DNA from: Planctomycetia bacterium
GTDB taxonomy: Bacteria > Planctomycetota > Phycisphaerae > Phycisphaerales > SM1A02
Direction of reading: 5' to 3'
NCBI GenBank assembly: GCA_005799475.1
Contig: SYGQ01000148.1
Span: forward strand, 1 to 10,245
DNA length: 10,245 bases
Below the pieces are notes generated by a model. That model was given only the letters and a program-made list of their open reading frames with translations. It was not told the origin of the DNA and did no database searches. Below are positions 1 through 7,262 of this stretch, one piece after another. The position numbers and the translations under genes are program-made. How positions within the stretch are numbered: position 1 is the stretch's first letter; every line of letters begins with the position of its first letter.

Positions 1-1365
1 GCTCGCCGTCGGCGAGTCGGGAGATTGCGCGCGCGCGCGGACCTCAGCGCGACCGCGCGAAGTGGCCTCGTCGAGGAGCGAAACGAGCGTCACATTTTCA
101 CCGCTTCTGGTCTTGAGCGGTCGCTTGTCAGGACCGAGTACCGCGCCGAATGGCACATGCACGAGTCGCGCGTCGGGGCGACCGAGGCGCTTCGTCCAGC
201 CGATCAGGGCGGCGGCGTCGAAGACATCCTTGAAGTGATCGCGCTGCCGAGCATCGACACAGTAGACGACGAGGTCCGCACCGAGATCCTGCACGCGGTA
301 GCGCACGGCGGCGAGGTCGGTCGTGGCGTAGAGCGCGGTGCCGTCAGACTTCTGAATGAGCAGCGGCCGCTCGCGGCCAGCGAATCGAACCACGATCGCG
401 CCGGCGTCGCGCTCGGCGAGGCCTGCATCGACGAAGGCCTGCACGGTGGGACCGAGTCGGTCACGGAAGAAACTCTCGCCGCGGCTGTGCTCGTCGGTGA
501 GGATCACCCCGAGGATCTTCGCAGTCGAGAACACCTCGCGCATCGTGATCTCGATGAGCGTCTCCCATTCGGCGACTGTGGCGTGGTCGCCGCTTTGAAG
601 TTTGCGAAGCGTTTCGTGGGCGTGGCCGAGTGCCTCGGCCGCGCCGTCATTCTGCGCCGCGAGTTCCGCAAGGCGATGCGGCCCCGCGCCCGTCGTTCGC
701 GCGGCGGCGAGCCCTGCTTCGTCGTTGCGACCTTCGTTCTGCGCGTGTCGGTAGGCTCGATTGAGGTCGTCGAGATTCGCGCGCGAGAGATCGGTGCCCG
801 CACGCATCATCGACGCGAGCGTCATGGCGATCGGAAGTCCCCAGTCTCCAAGGTGATTCTGGCGATACACGCGCCAGCCAAGTCGTTCGTGGAGCCGGGC
901 AATCGTGTCGCCGATGATGGTCGCGCGAAGGTGCCCGACATGCATTTGCTTGGCGACATTGACGCCGCATAGGTCGACGGCAATCGTGTGGGATCCTGCG
1001 TCATCGGGCACGCCGAGTGCGGGGGTGTCCATCGCCTCAAGTGCGCGCGCGAGCGCGGCGGTCGCGATCGTGAGATTGATAAACCCCGGTCCTGCGACCT
1101 CGGCCTTCTCGATGAGCGCGGTCGGTGTGCGTGCGAGCGCGGCGGCCGCAGCCTGCGCGACTTCACGCGGGTTCTTGGAGAGCTTCTTCGCGAGGGCCAT
1201 CGCAAAATTGGCTTGAAAGTCGCCGAATGACGGGTTCGCGGAAAGCTTGAGTTGCGGATCGACGGCCTCGCCGGCCTCTGGCAGCGCCGTGGCAATGGCC
1301 GCCCTGAGTTCGCGCTCGAGGGCAAGGGCGATATCGGCGGCGTGGGCTTCTGGCTCAGTCGACAT
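1..1365 (-). CDS. argS: Arginyl-tRNA synthetase (ArgRS), 3' end beyond the window
   Basis: This enzyme charges tRNA-Arg with arginine in the cytosol using ATP. It is a class I synthetase. The frame is open from ATG at 1365 to the window edge, giving 455 residues of the roughly 550-600 usual for the family. The C-terminal anticodon-binding (DALR) domain is therefore largely missing. Residues 1-110 fit the ArgRS N-terminal additional domain (NPSFGDFQANFAMALAK, then GPGFINL). The ATP-binding HIGH motif is HVGH at 142-145 within AKQMHVGHLRATIIGD. As in most ArgRS there is no classical KMSKS; its counterpart is KTRSG at 419-423. The segment ALYATTDLAAVRYR is also typical. The usual SSPN/SAPN flank before HVGH is CGVN here, which I associate with planctomycete-type ArgRS from memory. 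No Shine-Dalgarno is seen. An M42-like peptidase gene ends 18 bp upstream on the same strand, so the two are probably co-transcribed. Confidence 0.96.
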   Translation of the reverse strand, partial: MSTEPEAHAADIALALERELRAAIATALPEAGEAVDPQLKLSANPSFGDFQANFAMALAKKLSKNPREVAQAAAAALARTPTALIEKAEVAGPGFINLTIATAALARALEAMDTPALGVPDDAGSHTIAVDLCGVNVAKQMHVGHLRATIIGDTIARLHERLGWRVYRQNHLGDWGLPIAMTLASMMRAGTDLSRANLDDLNRAYRHAQNEGRNDEAGLAAARTTGAGPHRLAELAAQNDGAAEALGHAHETLRKLQSGDHATVAEWETLIEITMREVFSTAKILGVILTDEHSRGESFFRDRLGPTVQAFVDAGLAERDAGAIVVRFAGRERPLLIQKSDGTALYATTDLAAVRYRVQDLGADLVVYCVDARQRDHFKDVFDAAALIGWTKRLGRPDARLVHVPFGAVLGPDKRPLKTRSGENVTLVSLLDEATSRGRAEVRARAQSPDSPTAS

Positions 1366-1383
1366 GGGCGAGAAGGTACGCCG

Positions 1384-2586
1384 CTAGCCCGCGAGGACGA
1401 CGGATCCCTTCTTATAGATGCGATCCATGAGGGCACGGTGTCCGTGCGAGGCGCGAGGTTGTGCGCGCCCGGCGCAGAGTCCGTGCGTGGCGACGACCAG
1501 CATCTCCACGAGCGAGTGAAAGTCGGCGACGGCGATGAACTCCGGCCCCACCGTCCCGCGTGCACGAGGGTTCTTCGCGGCCGCGGCAGCCGTTTCGTCG
1601 ATCGCCACCATGTTGTGGTAGTTGCCAAGCGGCAGGCACAGGCAAGTGGACTCGTAGCCAAACGCCGCGAATGCTGTCGCCTCGCACGCGCCGCCTGGCA
1701 TGAGCTTGCGCTGCCAGCGGAAGTGTGGATTCGCCTTCGCATGGGCCACGAGGAGATCACTGATCGCGTTGGTGAGTCTCGGTGTGAAGACGCTGATTCG
1801 GTCGCCGACGCGAAGGATCGCGCCGGCCCCGATGGGGGAGTCATGCGGGAAACTGCGTGAGTTCTCGAGGCAGAGCAGCCGAGCGCCTTGCGGGATCAGG
1901 CCACCCTTGGCCGCGTGGATGGCTCCGATGAACCCAACTTCTTCGGCGACGGTGAACAGCAGCCCGACAGGGCGCGCGCGCCTGGTGCCGAGGAGCCGGT
2001 CGAACGCTGCGCATGCGGCCGCGACCGCGGCAAGGTCGTCGCAGGCATGCGTCTCGAGAATGCCGTTCGTGATTCTCGGGGGCGGCAATCGCCAGCGACC
2101 GATGTCGCCAGGTGCGATCGCCTGCGCGATCTTGGGTGAGTCGAGCCTCGCCAGTGCGCGCTTGAATGGGGTTGCCGCGGCATCGAGCCGAGAAATCGTC
2201 GCGCCGTGGCGGGTTCCGGTGCAGTCGACGATTTCGACGGCGGACCCCACGAAGTATGGATTGTGGACGCCGCCGCGGAACTCAAGCCAGACGCTGCCGC
2301 GAGGCGCTCGTGGCGTTGTCGCTTCGAGGACGACGAACGCGGGATGGTCAAGGTGCGCCGTGATGAGGAGAGGCGTCGCCCCCGGACGCGCGTCCCTGCG
2401 CACGATGAGGTAGTTCCCGGCGTCGTCACGGGTGACGCGCACGCGTTTGGCTCGTGCGCGGAGCCACCCGTCGATCCACGCCATGACTCGTTCTTCGCGG
2501 CCGGCGGCGGTGGGTGTGCTCGTCAGTTCCAAGAGCCAAGTTTCCTCGCGGCGCTGGCGTGTGTTCGGGAGGTTCGCGTGAGCCAT
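1384..2586 (-). CDS. M42-like (M20/M28/M42 clan) zinc aminopeptidase
   Basis: Predicted cytosolic di-metal aminopeptidase of 400 residues that would trim N-terminal amino acids from peptides. It follows the M42 (glutamyl aminopeptidase / TET) pattern. The first metal ligands lie in AHLDHPAF (H78, D80). The bridging aspartate is in HACDDLAAV (D183 or D184). The general-base and ligand pair is in FTVAEEVGFIGA (E215, E216). Another acidic ligand is in LCLENS (E241; M42 proteins usually have Asp here) and the last histidine is in GNYHNM (H324). MPGGACEATAF matches the M42 FGGTNA loop. It is somewhat longer than the usual 340-360 residues. No signal peptide is visible. I chose ATG 2586 over an in-frame GTG at 2619, because the latter would run into the divergent ribB gene; neither has a good ribosome binding site. 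argS follows 18 bp downstream. The substrate is unknown, and a deblocking or glutamyl aminopeptidase role is possible. Confidence 0.85.
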   Translation of the reverse strand: MAHANLPNTRQRREETWLLELTSTPTAAGREERVMAWIDGWLRARAKRVRVTRDDAGNYLIVRRDARPGATPLLITAHLDHPAFVVLEATTPRAPRGSVWLEFRGGVHNPYFVGSAVEIVDCTGTRHGATISRLDAAATPFKRALARLDSPKIAQAIAPGDIGRWRLPPPRITNGILETHACDDLAAVAAACAAFDRLLGTRRARPVGLLFTVAEEVGFIGAIHAAKGGLIPQGARLLCLENSRSFPHDSPIGAGAILRVGDRISVFTPRLTNAISDLLVAHAKANPHFRWQRKLMPGGACEATAFAAFGYESTCLCLPLGNYHNMVAIDETAAAAAKNPRARGTVGPEFIAVADFHSLVEMLVVATHGLCAGRAQPRASHGHRALMDRIYKKGSVVLAG

Positions 2587-2591
2587 GAGGC

Positions 2592-2596
2592 AAGGA
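2592..2596 (+). promoter_or_regulatory. Probable ribosome binding site of the ribB-like gene
   Basis: AAGGA lies 4 nt before the GTG at 2601. It is the clearest Shine-Dalgarno-like string before any gene here, and it favours GTG 2601 over the in-frame ATG at 2622. It sits in the 14-bp gap between two divergent genes, so the promoter itself must lie inside the opposing peptidase gene. I could not pick out a convincing -10/-35 pair. Confidence 0.45.
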
Positions 2597-2600
2597 TAAA

Positions 2601-3821
2601 GTGAACCGTCCGAGCCCACGCATGCTGTCGCCCATTGAGGACATTCTCGAGGATCTGCGTGCGGGGCGCGTCGTCGTCCTCGTTGACGATGAGCGCCGCG
2701 AGAATGAGGGGGACTTCGTGTGTGCGGCCGAGCGTGTGACCCCGGAACTCGTGAACTTCATGACGCGCGTGGCCGCGGGATATCTGTGCGTGGCGATGGA
2801 TGCGCGGACATGCGAGCGACTCGAACTCTCGCCGCAGGCGGGGGTCAATTCAAGCCTCCGTGGGACGGCGTTCACAGTCTCCGTCGACGGCCATCCGCGA
2901 CACGGCGTCGGCACCGGTATCAGTGCAAAAGACCGCGCGGCAACGATCCGCCTCCTCGCGAACCCAAAGAGTCGCGTCGACGACTTCGTGCGGCCTGGTC
3001 ATATCAATCCGCTGCGCGCGCGCGAAGGCGGCGTCCTCGTCAGGACCGGACAGACCGAAGGATCCGTCGATCTCTGTCGACTCGCGGGCCTCGCCCCGGC
3101 GGCGTGCATCATTGAAGTGGTCCGCGAAGACGGCGAGATGGCGCGCATGGATGACCTCGCGCAGGTCTGTAGGCAGCACTCGCTCAAGATGTGCTCCGTG
3201 GAGCAGGTCATCCAGCACCGGCTCAAGCGCGAAGCACTCGTACATCGCGTTGCGCCGCGCGATGGGGTCGCGATCGACACTCCCGAGGGGCCGTTCCGAC
3301 TCTTCGCTTGGCATAGCGCGATCGATGCACAGCCGCATCTCGCGCTCGCCCTTGGGGGCATCGGCGACCTCGATGCGTCGGGTCGGCCGATCGTGCATGA
3401 CGACGCCGTGCTTGTTCGCGTCCACCGTCGCGATGTGCTCAGCGACATATTTTCCGCGACGCGTGTCGACGGTGGATGCAGCGGGCACGAGACGATTCAT
3501 GCGTCGATGCGCGCGATCCATAGGGCGGGCAAGGGGGTGCTCGTCTACCTGCGCACGGAACACGATGGCGACGCGCTCTCGGACATGATCCACCAAGTGC
3601 GACGAGTGGCCGTCGAGGATGTGAACGCGCCGGATCTCACCTCGCGCAATGGCATCGCCTCTCGAACGCACCCAGCACGCGAGAGGGAGTTCGGGATCGG
3701 GAGCCAGATCCTCCGTGACCTTGGCGTGAGGCGTATTCGCATTCTCTCAGACCACGCGCGCGAGCTGCCGAGGCTCCAGGGATTCGGCATCGAGGCCGTT
3801 GAACAGGTGTCGATCACATGA
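2601..3821 (+). CDS. ribB: 3,4-dihydroxy-2-butanone-4-phosphate synthase with degenerate GTP cyclohydrolase II-like domain (RibBA/RibBX type)
   Basis: The N-terminal domain (about residues 8-210 of 406) matches DHBP synthase, which converts ribulose 5-phosphate to the four-carbon precursor of riboflavin plus formate. Visible motifs are RENEGD (33-38), TGISAKDR (105-112) and RPGH (131-134), ending with HSLKMCSVEQVIQHR. The conserved GHTEA motif reads GQTEG, so a metal-ligand histidine is Gln151. The C-terminal domain (about 217-406) has the layout of GTP cyclohydrolase II but not its chemistry. The zinc cysteines of HSEC...RCDC align with D278, V289 and G291, the RGIGL arginine is replaced by D322, and the TNNP/K substrate segment is lost. 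FGIGSQILRDLGVRRIR remains and confirms the homology. This resembles described RibBX proteins with an inactive cyclohydrolase half. GTP cyclohydrolase II must then be encoded elsewhere. It starts 14 bp from the divergent peptidase gene, and its stop overlaps the next gene by ATGA. No room exists for an FMN riboswitch in the gap. Confidence 0.9.
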   Translation: MNRPSPRMLSPIEDILEDLRAGRVVVLVDDERRENEGDFVCAAERVTPELVNFMTRVAAGYLCVAMDARTCERLELSPQAGVNSSLRGTAFTVSVDGHPRHGVGTGISAKDRAATIRLLANPKSRVDDFVRPGHINPLRAREGGVLVRTGQTEGSVDLCRLAGLAPAACIIEVVREDGEMARMDDLAQVCRQHSLKMCSVEQVIQHRLKREALVHRVAPRDGVAIDTPEGPFRLFAWHSAIDAQPHLALALGGIGDLDASGRPIVHDDAVLVRVHRRDVLSDIFSATRVDGGCSGHETIHASMRAIHRAGKGVLVYLRTEHDGDALSDMIHQVRRVAVEDVNAPDLTSRNGIASRTHPAREREFGIGSQILRDLGVRRIRILSDHARELPRLQGFGIEAVEQVSIT

Positions 3822-4630
3822 ACACGACGACGCGGATGGTGTGTCCCGCCATCGTGGCCCTGATGGCGTGTCAGTCGGTGCCGAGCACGGCGCCGTCAAC
3901 GGACCCACTGCCGGTCACACCCGCTGCTGAAGCAGGCGCGGTACTCGATCGCATGGAGGCGCAGGGGAAGTCGATGACGGACTTCGCCGCAAGCGTCACG
4001 GTCGAGAAGTTCGAAGCCCTCACCGAGGAGCGCGAGATCCGCCGCGGACGAGTCGCGGTCGAAGGCGCAGTCGGACCGGCCCGTCGTATCGGTGTGGTCG
4101 TTGACGAAGTGATCGACGCCACCGGCAGGGGATCGCCCGACGGGCGACGCTTCGTTTTCGCGGAGGGGTGGCTCTGCGAGTTCGACGCGACGATGAAGCA
4201 GTGCATCCGCCGGCAGATTGCCCGCGAAGGTGAAGCCGTTGACCCGCTGCGAGTGGGTGACGGGCCATTCCCGGTACCGCTTGGACAGCCGAAGGCCGAA
4301 GTTGTGAAGGAGTTCTCGGTCACGATGGCTCCGCTGCCTGACGCGGCGTTTCTGAAGTCGCTCGCCGCACGGGCCGACTCGCTCGTCACGCTTCGGCTTG
4401 TGCCGCGCGCGGGCACGCCGATGGCACGCGAAACAGGTGCCCTCTTGCTCGTCCTGGAACGAGAGACGCTCGCGCCCGCTGCGGTCGTTGTTGAACAGGT
4501 CAATGGCGATCGGACGGCGGTGGTCTTTCGGGGTGCGAAGATTGACGCGGGGCTCGACCCGGCCTTCCGCGAACTTCTGACCTCACCGGACACCACCGAT
4601 TGGAAGACGGATGTTCGGCCGCTGTCGTGA
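3818..4630 (+). CDS. Putative LolA/LppX-fold lipoprotein
   Basis: A 270-residue protein with a short N-terminal export signal. One arginine (R6) is followed by a hydrophobic stretch and a lipobox-like LMAC, with Cys18 as the likely lipidated residue. Residue 19 is Gln, so outer-membrane rather than inner-membrane retention would be expected by the proteobacterial rule, if that rule applies here. A Pro/Thr/Ser-rich linker (about 19-37) leads into a domain that begins AVLDRMEAQGKSMTDFAAS. It continues with alternating beta-strand-like segments (EIRRGRVAVEG, RRIGVVVDEV, RRFVFAEGWLCEFD), the pattern of LolA-like outer-membrane lipoprotein-sorting proteins. True LolA is a soluble periplasmic carrier, so a lipidated relative may instead be LolB-like or bind another lipid. 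The assignment comes from pattern only. It overlaps ribB by 4 bp (ATGA) and the next gene by 20 bp, which implies translational coupling and a role close to that of the TPR-protease. Confidence 0.6.
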   Translation: MNTTTRMVCPAIVALMACQSVPSTAPSTDPLPVTPAAEAGAVLDRMEAQGKSMTDFAASVTVEKFEALTEEREIRRGRVAVEGAVGPARRIGVVVDEVIDATGRGSPDGRRFVFAEGWLCEFDATMKQCIRRQIAREGEAVDPLRVGDGPFPVPLGQPKAEVVKEFSVTMAPLPDAAFLKSLAARADSLVTLRLVPRAGTPMARETGALLLVLERETLAPAAVVVEQVNGDRTAVVFRGAKIDAGLDPAFRELLTSPDTTDWKTDVRPLS

Positions 4631-7262
4631 CCACGCCATCAGCGCCGGCGCGGCGCTGGTGCTCGTGTTGGTGACACCAGTCGCCGCACACGCGCGGCAG
4701 GGTTCCGCCGTCCCCAAGTCAGTCGAACCAGCGCCCGGCGTCGTCTCGGCCGCGAGCGCCGAGTGGCTCTCAAAGGACGAGCAGCGAAACGCGCGCGTGG
4801 AGCACGGGCTTTGGACGCTCGAGGATCTTTCCGATCAGGCTGGCCGTGCGCGTGCGGCCATCGACGCCGGCGTGCCCGGGGTGGTGTCGGAGGCTGTTGG
4901 CGTCGACGCCCCGCTGCTCGCCGAGGCGCTCATCGCGCAGGGTCGGTGCGGCGACGCCATCGCCGCTCTCACCGACTTACCGGGGATCGCCGCTGCCGCG
5001 CTGCGCGCCGAGGCCTTCGAGTGCATGGGCCAGTCCCGCGAGGCGGCGCAGGCCGGTGAAGAAGCCGTGCGTGATCTTGATCTGGAGAAAGCCAATGGTG
5101 GCGCGGATCTCGTTCGTGCGGCGCGCGCGATGATGGTGATGGCGCGCACCAAGGGCGCTGATGTCGCCGCGTGCGAGCGGATCATGGCGACGCTTGCGAA
5201 GGCGCGCGAACTTGATCGCCTCGACTGGCGCGCCAGAGTCACCGAGGGGCGATTCCTCATCGAGAAGCACAACCTCGAAGAGGCGGTCGCTGCGCTCCGC
5301 GAGGCGCTTCGGCTCAATCCGCGCTCGGCTGAAGCGTGGTTCTTGCTGGGTCGGGTGGCGCTCATGGGCTTCGACTTTGACGGCGTGTCGCGTGCCGCAG
5401 CGGCGATTCGTGCTGCTGCCGCGACGGTCGACACTTCCGCGGTCTGCGCATTCGCTGCCCTTCTTGATGCGGAGTCCGCCTGCGCGCGCTTCGACGCCGG
5501 CGAGGCCATCGCCGCGCTCGCTCCCGCGCGTTCAGCCATGCCCACGCTCATTCCGGCGATCGCGCTTGAGGCGGCAGCGCACGCCCTGGAGTACGACTTC
5601 GAGGCCATGCGACGATCACTCGCTCTCGCCGACGCGCTTGCACCGCGCTCGGCGCGCGCCACCTGGCAGGTTGCCCGGTACCTCGCGCTCGCGCGCCAGT
5701 ACGCGGACGCGCGCGACCTCCTTCTCGAGGCACAGTCGCGCGAACCCAACTGGAGCGTTCCGCGCAACGAGCTCGGCCTGCTCGAAATGCAGGCCGGACA
5801 CGATGAGCCCGCGCTCGCGGCGCTCACCGAGGCCGTGCGGCTGGATCCGTTCGATAAGCGGGTCGCTTTCAGTAAGCGGCTCATCGAGGAACTCCTTACT
5901 TGGAAGGTGTTCGAGAGTGATCACTTTCGCGTGCGATGCAAGCCCGGGGTGGACGAAGCGCTGGCGGCGGCGATGCCAGCGGAACTCGAGGCGATGTACG
6001 AAGAAGTCACCACGCGATTCGCGCATGAGCCCAAAGAGAAGACCACGATCGAGCTCATGCCAGACCACGCCCACTTCGCCGTGCGCATCACCGGCATGCC
6101 ACAGATCCACACGGTCGCTGCCAGCACAGGTCCGGTCATCGCGCTCGAGCCGCCGAAGGAGATTGGTCGTGGCCGTTCCATCGGCCGCTTCGACTGGCTC
6201 GACACGCTTCGCCACGAGTTCGTCCACACCGTGACGCTGGACCGCACGCTGAATCGGATCCCACATTGGTTCACCGAGGCGGCCGCCGTCGACCTTGAAC
6301 ACAAGCGGCGCGACTGGGCGACCTACGAACTCCTTGCGCACGCGCTCGAGGCGGACGAACTCTTCGACCTCGACGCGATCAAGTGGTCCTTCGTCCGCCC
6401 GCGAAAGCCAAGCGACCGAGCACAGGCCTATGCGCAGGGGCACTGGATGGTTGAGTTCATGCGCGAGGCCTACGGCTCCCAGGCCATTGTCGGCCTCCTT
6501 GACCGCTACGCGCGAGGCGATACCGAGGCCGTCGCCTTCAAAAAGGTGCTCGGCATGACGCGCGAGCAGTTCATGACGGACTTCACCGCATGGGCTCGCG
6601 CGCAGGTCGCGTCGTGGCGACTTGCCGAAGAACCGCCCATCGACGAACTCATCACCACCGCGCGTCGAGATGCCTCACTGCCGGAGGGGGAACCACTCGG
6701 CGATGACATGGTGCGAGCGCTCGTGTCCAAACACCCCCAGCACGCCGACCTCCTCGAGATTGCCGCGCGCCGAGCGGTCGCGCTCTCCGAAGGCATGCCG
6801 CGCGAGAAGCCGATTCCTGCTGGGCTCGATGAAAACGCGCTCAGGGCGCTCGAACAGTACGCCGCAGTCCGCGCCCTTGATCCCTGGCCCCACCAGCGGC
6901 TCGCGGCTCGCGCGCTCGAAATCGGCGATCGCGCGGCGGCCGCGCCGCACCTTGAGTTCCTCGATGCGCGCGCCGATTCAGATCCAGCCTTCGCCATCGA
7001 ACTCGCCCGCGCCCGTCGCGCGGCGAGGGACCCGGCGCGCGCCCTCGAGGCCGCCGAACGCGCCGCGCGCATCGATCCCTACGACCCCGCGACACGAGAA
7101 CTCGCCGCCGCGTGCGCGATCGAAGCAGGACGGCTCGACCTCGCTCGGCTGCACATTGCCGCGCTCGTGCTGCTTGAGCCCACGCGCGAGCGCCATGCGG
7201 AGCGCCTGCGCCGCATCGATGAGATGATCGCACAGGGCAAGGGCGCGCCTACGGCTCGATGA
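4611..7262 (+). CDS. Exported TPR-repeat protein with gluzincin-type (peptidase MA-like) metalloprotease domain
   Basis: A protein of 883 residues. A signal peptide is clear: a basic start (R4, R6), a hydrophobic core AALVLVLVTPVAA, and probable cleavage after AHA at residue 28. TPR or TPR-like helices fill residues about 100-420, the best units being EEAVAALREALRLNPRSAEA (from about 223) and a second near 365-418. A protease-like domain follows: HEFVH at 535-539 fits HExxH, and HWFTEAAAV supplies the third ligand Glu556, a gluzincin arrangement with 16 residues between the motifs. This pattern matches the peptidase MA family found in many large bacterial TPR proteins. More TPR-like helices end the protein (about 765-870). 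All catalytic residues appear present, so it may be active outside the cytoplasm. The start at ATG 4611 lies inside the preceding lipoprotein gene, with GGAAGACGG just before it. No other nearby in-frame start fits the signal peptide. The substrate is unknown. Confidence 0.8.
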   Translation: MFGRCRDHAISAGAALVLVLVTPVAAHARQGSAVPKSVEPAPGVVSAASAEWLSKDEQRNARVEHGLWTLEDLSDQAGRARAAIDAGVPGVVSEAVGVDAPLLAEALIAQGRCGDAIAALTDLPGIAAAALRAEAFECMGQSREAAQAGEEAVRDLDLEKANGGADLVRAARAMMVMARTKGADVAACERIMATLAKARELDRLDWRARVTEGRFLIEKHNLEEAVAALREALRLNPRSAEAWFLLGRVALMGFDFDGVSRAAAAIRAAAATVDTSAVCAFAALLDAESACARFDAGEAIAALAPARSAMPTLIPAIALEAAAHALEYDFEAMRRSLALADALAPRSARATWQVARYLALARQYADARDLLLEAQSREPNWSVPRNELGLLEMQAGHDEPALAALTEAVRLDPFDKRVAFSKRLIEELLTWKVFESDHFRVRCKPGVDEALAAAMPAELEAMYEEVTTRFAHEPKEKTTIELMPDHAHFAVRITGMPQIHTVAASTGPVIALEPPKEIGRGRSIGRFDWLDTLRHEFVHTVTLDRTLNRIPHWFTEAAAVDLEHKRRDWATYELLAHALEADELFDLDAIKWSFVRPRKPSDRAQAYAQGHWMVEFMREAYGSQAIVGLLDRYARGDTEAVAFKKVLGMTREQFMTDFTAWARAQVASWRLAEEPPIDELITTARRDASLPEGEPLGDDMVRALVSKHPQHADLLEIAARRAVALSEGMPREKPIPAGLDENALRALEQYAAVRALDPWPHQRLAARALEIGDRAAAAPHLEFLDARADSDPAFAIELARARRAARDPARALEAAERAARIDPYDPATRELAAACAIEAGRLDLARLHIAALVLLEPTRERHAERLRRIDEMIAQGKGAPTAR

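Noticed and set aside
30..40. GC-alternating run near the left edge, considered as a repeat
   Set aside because: It encodes Arg-Ala codons in ArgRS (VRARAIS) and is just codon bias.
25..972. Long plus-strand open frame (315 codons) opposite argS
   Set aside because: It is antisense to clear ArgRS motifs (HVGH, KTRSG), its product has no recognisable domain, and high GC makes long antisense frames common.
1700..2413. Plus-strand open frame of 237 codons opposite the peptidase
   Set aside because: Arg/Ser/Pro-rich composition typical of an antisense shadow; the minus strand carries all the M42 metal ligands.
4835..5884. Minus-strand open frame of 349 codons inside the TPR-protease gene
   Set aside because: Low-complexity Ala/Ser/Arg product with no motif; it mirrors the Ala-rich TPR codons of the plus strand.
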